Shown: positions 62,039 through 64,000 of the stretch, in pieces
How positions within the stretch are numbered: the first letter of the stretch is position 1
Layout of the letters: every line of letters starts with the position of its first letter
Origin: Pseudomonas syringae KCTC 12500
GTDB lineage: Bacteria > Pseudomonadota > Gammaproteobacteria > Pseudomonadales > Pseudomonadaceae
Direction: 5' to 3'
NCBI RefSeq assembly: GCF_000507185.2
Contig: NZ_AYTM02000002.1
Coordinates: forward strand, 829,501 to 893,500
Length of the DNA: 64,000 bases
Made by a program: the position numbers and the translations under genes
The notes under the pieces: model-generated
Databases searched by the model: none
Seen by the model: only the letters and a program-made list of their open reading frames with translations
What the model was told of the DNA's origin: nothing

Positions 62039-62071
62039 AAAGCCCACTGCCAGCGCAGTGGGCTTTGTTTT
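62039..62071 (+). terminator. Terminator/attenuating hairpin after braC
   Basis: AGCCCACTGC/GCAGTGGGCT (62041-62050, 62055-62064) with flanking AA/TT pairs and TTTGTTTT after it. It lies inside the bra operon between braC and braD, which suggests differential expression of the binding protein. Confidence 0.88.
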
Positions 62072-62246
62072 ACGAATCCAGGCCCGTACGCACGTTTCGG
62101 CGACCCGAACGGCGTGCACGAGGCCCCCTGAAAATCTTAAAACCGTCAATAGCGGTTCCTTGATAGCGCAACAGGCTACGCATCGACAGAATGCCACCCC
62201 GGCGCAGGTCAGAGAAATGCAGATCAGGTTTTTAGGAGCGCGGTAA

Positions 62247-63170
62247 ATGCCCGAGTTATTCCACTACATGCAGCAGCTGGTCAATGGCCTGACCATTGGC
62301 AGTACGTATGCATTGATCGCCATCGGTTACACGATGGTGTACGGCATCATCGGAATGATCAACTTCGCCCATGGCGAGGTGTACATGATCGGTTCCTATG
62401 TAGCTTTCATGGCCCTCGCCGGTCTGGCGATGCTGGGGATTCACAGCCTGCCGTTGCTGATGATTGCCGGTTTTGCCGCTGCGATCATCGTGACCAGTGC
62501 CTACGGATACAGCATCGAGCGCGTGGCCTACCGTCCGTTGCGCAACAGCAACCGTCTGATTCCACTGATTTCTGCCATCGGCATGTCGATCTTTCTGCAG
62601 AACTCGGTCCAGCTTTCCCAAGGCTCGGGCAACTTCGCCATCCCCAACCTGCTGCCCGGCAGCCTCTCGTTCGGGCCCGGTGGCGCAGAGGAAGTGCTGA
62701 TTTCCTACATGCAGATCGTGGTGTTCGTCGTCACCCTGGTGGCCATGACCGGCCTGACCCTGTTCATCTCCCGCTCGCGAATGGGCCGCGCCTGCCGCGC
62801 CTGCGCCGAGGACATGAAGATGGCCAATCTGCTGGGCATCAACACCAACAACATCATCGCCCTGACCTTCGTGGTCGGTGCTGCACTGGCCGCCGTCGCC
62901 GCCATGCTGCTGAGCATGCAATACGGCGTGATCAACCCCAACGCCGGTTTCCTCGTCGGCCTGAAAGCCTTCACGGCTGCGGTACTGGGCGGTATCGGTT
63001 CGATCCCGGGTGCTGTGCTCGGTGGCCTGGTGCTGGGCGTCGCCGAAGCCTTCGGTGCCGACATTTTTGGTGATCAGTACAAGGACGTCGTGGCTTTCGG
63101 CCTGCTGGTCCTGGTGCTGCTGTTCCGACCGACCGGCATTCTGGGTCGTCCGGAGGTTGAGAAAGTATGA
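62247..63170 (+). CDS. braD: Branched-chain amino acid permease BraD (LivH)
   Basis: This 307-residue inner-membrane permease is one half of the translocation channel for branched-chain amino acids. About eight helices are visible, beginning [41 protein letters not shown], the LivH hallmark. The EAA-like cytoplasmic loop ([28 protein letters not shown]) contacts the ATPases. AGGAG lies upstream of the ATG. Its stop overlaps the braE ATG (ATGA). Confidence 0.95.
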   Translation: MPELFHYMQQLVNGLTIGSTYALIAIGYTMVYGIIGMINFAHGEVYMIGSYVAFMALAGLAMLGIHSLPLLMIAGFAAAIIVTSAYGYSIERVAYRPLRNSNRLIPLISAIGMSIFLQNSVQLSQGSGNFAIPNLLPGSLSFGPGGAEEVLISYMQIVVFVVTLVAMTGLTLFISRSRMGRACRACAEDMKMANLLGINTNNIIALTFVVGAALAAVAAMLLSMQYGVINPNAGFLVGLKAFTAAVLGGIGSIPGAVLGGLVLGVAEAFGADIFGDQYKDVVAFGLLVLVLLFRPTGILGRPEVEKV

Positions 63171-64000
63171 GCAAGTCTTTCAAACAGGCGCTGTTCAGCG
63201 CCTTACTGGTCTGGGCCGTGGCCTACCCGGTGTTCGGCCTGAAACTGGCTTTTTCCGGCGTCACCCTGCAAGTGCAGAACGCCAGCCCGCTGACCCTGAC
63301 CATCATTGCCGTGTGTTCGGTCCTGCTGTTTCTGCGCGTATTGTTTGCCGAGCAGATCAGCGGCCTGCGTCGCGGCTCCGACAAGCCGCTGATCCCGCAA
63401 AAGACCAGCGACTTCCTGACCCAGCCGAAAACCCAGCGCTGGGGCCTTGCGGCGCTCATCGTGCTGGCCTTCATCTGGCCATTCTTCGGGTCGCGCGGCG
63501 CGGTGGACATTGCCACGCTGATCCTGATCTACGTGATGCTCGGCCTCGGCCTGAACATCGTGGTCGGCCTGGCAGGTCTGCTTGACCTGGGTTATGTCGG
63601 TTTCTATGCCGTCGGCGCCTACAGCTATGCCCTGCTGTCGCATTATTACGGGCTCGGCTTCTGGATCTGCCTGCCGATCGCGGGATTGATGGCGGCGCTG
63701 TTCGGATTCCTGCTGGGCTTTCCGGTGTTGCGTCTGCGCGGCGACTACCTGGCCATCGTGACGCTGGGGTTCGGCGAGATCATCCGTATCTTCCTGCGCA
63801 ACCTGACTGATATCACTGGCGGTCCGAACGGCATCAGCAACATCGAAAAGCCGACCCTCTTCGGTCTGACCTTCGAGCGCAAGGCCGCTGAGGGCATGCA
63901 GACCTTCCACGAGTTCTTCGGCCTGCCGTACAACTCGATCAACAAGGTCATCTTTCTCTACCTGATCGCCCTGCTGCTGGCGCTGGCGGCGTTGTTCGTC
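63167..64000 (+). CDS. braE: Branched-chain amino acid permease BraE (LivM), 3' end outside window
   Basis: The first 278 codons of LivM-type permease Bra[23 protein letters not shown], a variable N-terminal region with three helices, then [33 protein letters not shown] and [25 protein letters not shown], the conserved core. The frame is open to the window end; about 140 residues are missing. It overlaps braD by four bases. The ATPase genes braF and braG should follow outside the window. Confidence 0.95.
   Translation, partial: MSKSFKQALFSALLVWAVAYPVFGLKLAFSGVTLQVQNASPLTLTIIAVCSVLLFLRVLFAEQISGLRRGSDKPLIPQKTSDFLTQPKTQRWGLAALIVLAFIWPFFGSRGAVDIATLILIYVMLGLGLNIVVGLAGLLDLGYVGFYAVGAYSYALLSHYYGLGFWICLPIAGLMAALFGFLLGFPVLRLRGDYLAIVTLGFGEIIRIFLRNLTDITGGPNGISNIEKPTLFGLTFERKAAEGMQTFHEFFGLPYNSINKVIFLYLIALLLALAALFV

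Overview
The window comes from a fluorescent pseudomonad of the Pseudomonas syringae complex. Three things support this. It carries two type III effector-class genes, hopAF1 and hopAK1, each with a recognisable Hrp box upstream. It carries a PsmE-type alginate epimerase/deacetylase. Its housekeeping genes follow Pseudomonas gene order: hrpA helicase, fadD1/fadD2, phaJ1, rapA, an NbdA-like MHYT-GGDEF-EAL protein, and braC-braD-braE. From memory, hopAF1 and hopAK1 lie near each other in some P. syringae genomes (phylogroups 2 and 3). I cannot verify the strain.

Layout. 1-8.5 kb is mostly core: a lipoprotein, a DEAD-box helicase, and two regulator/enzyme pairs (LysR with a flavodoxin-fold quinone reductase; LysR divergent from a NepI-like efflux pump that overlaps an exported hydrolase). 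8.4-14.6 kb is the most rearranged part. A 61-bp copy of the LysR 3' end and a decayed copy of a YbdG-type mscS gene recur with offsets of about 3.6 kb. Between the copies sit hopAF1 with its Hrp box, an unknown zinc-finger-like gene and an IS3 remnant. This looks like a tandem duplication that was then eroded and filled with accessory DNA. 14.7-25.1 kb is a mixed accessory/core stretch: a ParE-type toxin-antitoxin pair, IS66 and antitoxin remnants, a truncated MFS gene, a solitary C4-type antisense RNA with a BRO-N antirepressor gene, and a frameshifted EamA transporter. 25.4-30.2 kb is psmE. 30.4-36.3 kb holds a LysR regulator, ppiA, an ABC exporter, a tandem REP array and an acyltransferase-like protein. 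36.3-41.2 kb encodes a giant LRR protein with a NEL-type ubiquitin ligase domain. 41.3-51.9 kb is a lipid and RNA-helicase block (FabH-like, hrpA, a damaged StbDE pair, fadD1, fadD2, phaJ1). 52-54 kb holds hopAK1 and two small genes. 54.7-64 kb is rapA, the c-di-GMP protein, a DUF2288 gene and the start of the bra operon, cut by the window end.

How the genes work together. HopAF1 (acylated host-membrane deamidase-like effector), HopAK1 (harpin/pectate lyase) and possibly the NEL protein face the plant. PsmE remodels extracellular alginate. FadD1, FadD2, PhaJ1 and the FabH-like enzyme link fatty-acid activation, beta-oxidation intermediates, PHA precursors and re-entry into fatty-acid synthesis. 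BraC/D/E import branched-chain amino acids. The best candidates for a closer look are the C4 RNA, whose loops are complementary to the ribosome-binding region of the adjacent antirepressor gene, and the duplicated hopAF1 islet with its unassigned 309-residue neighbour.
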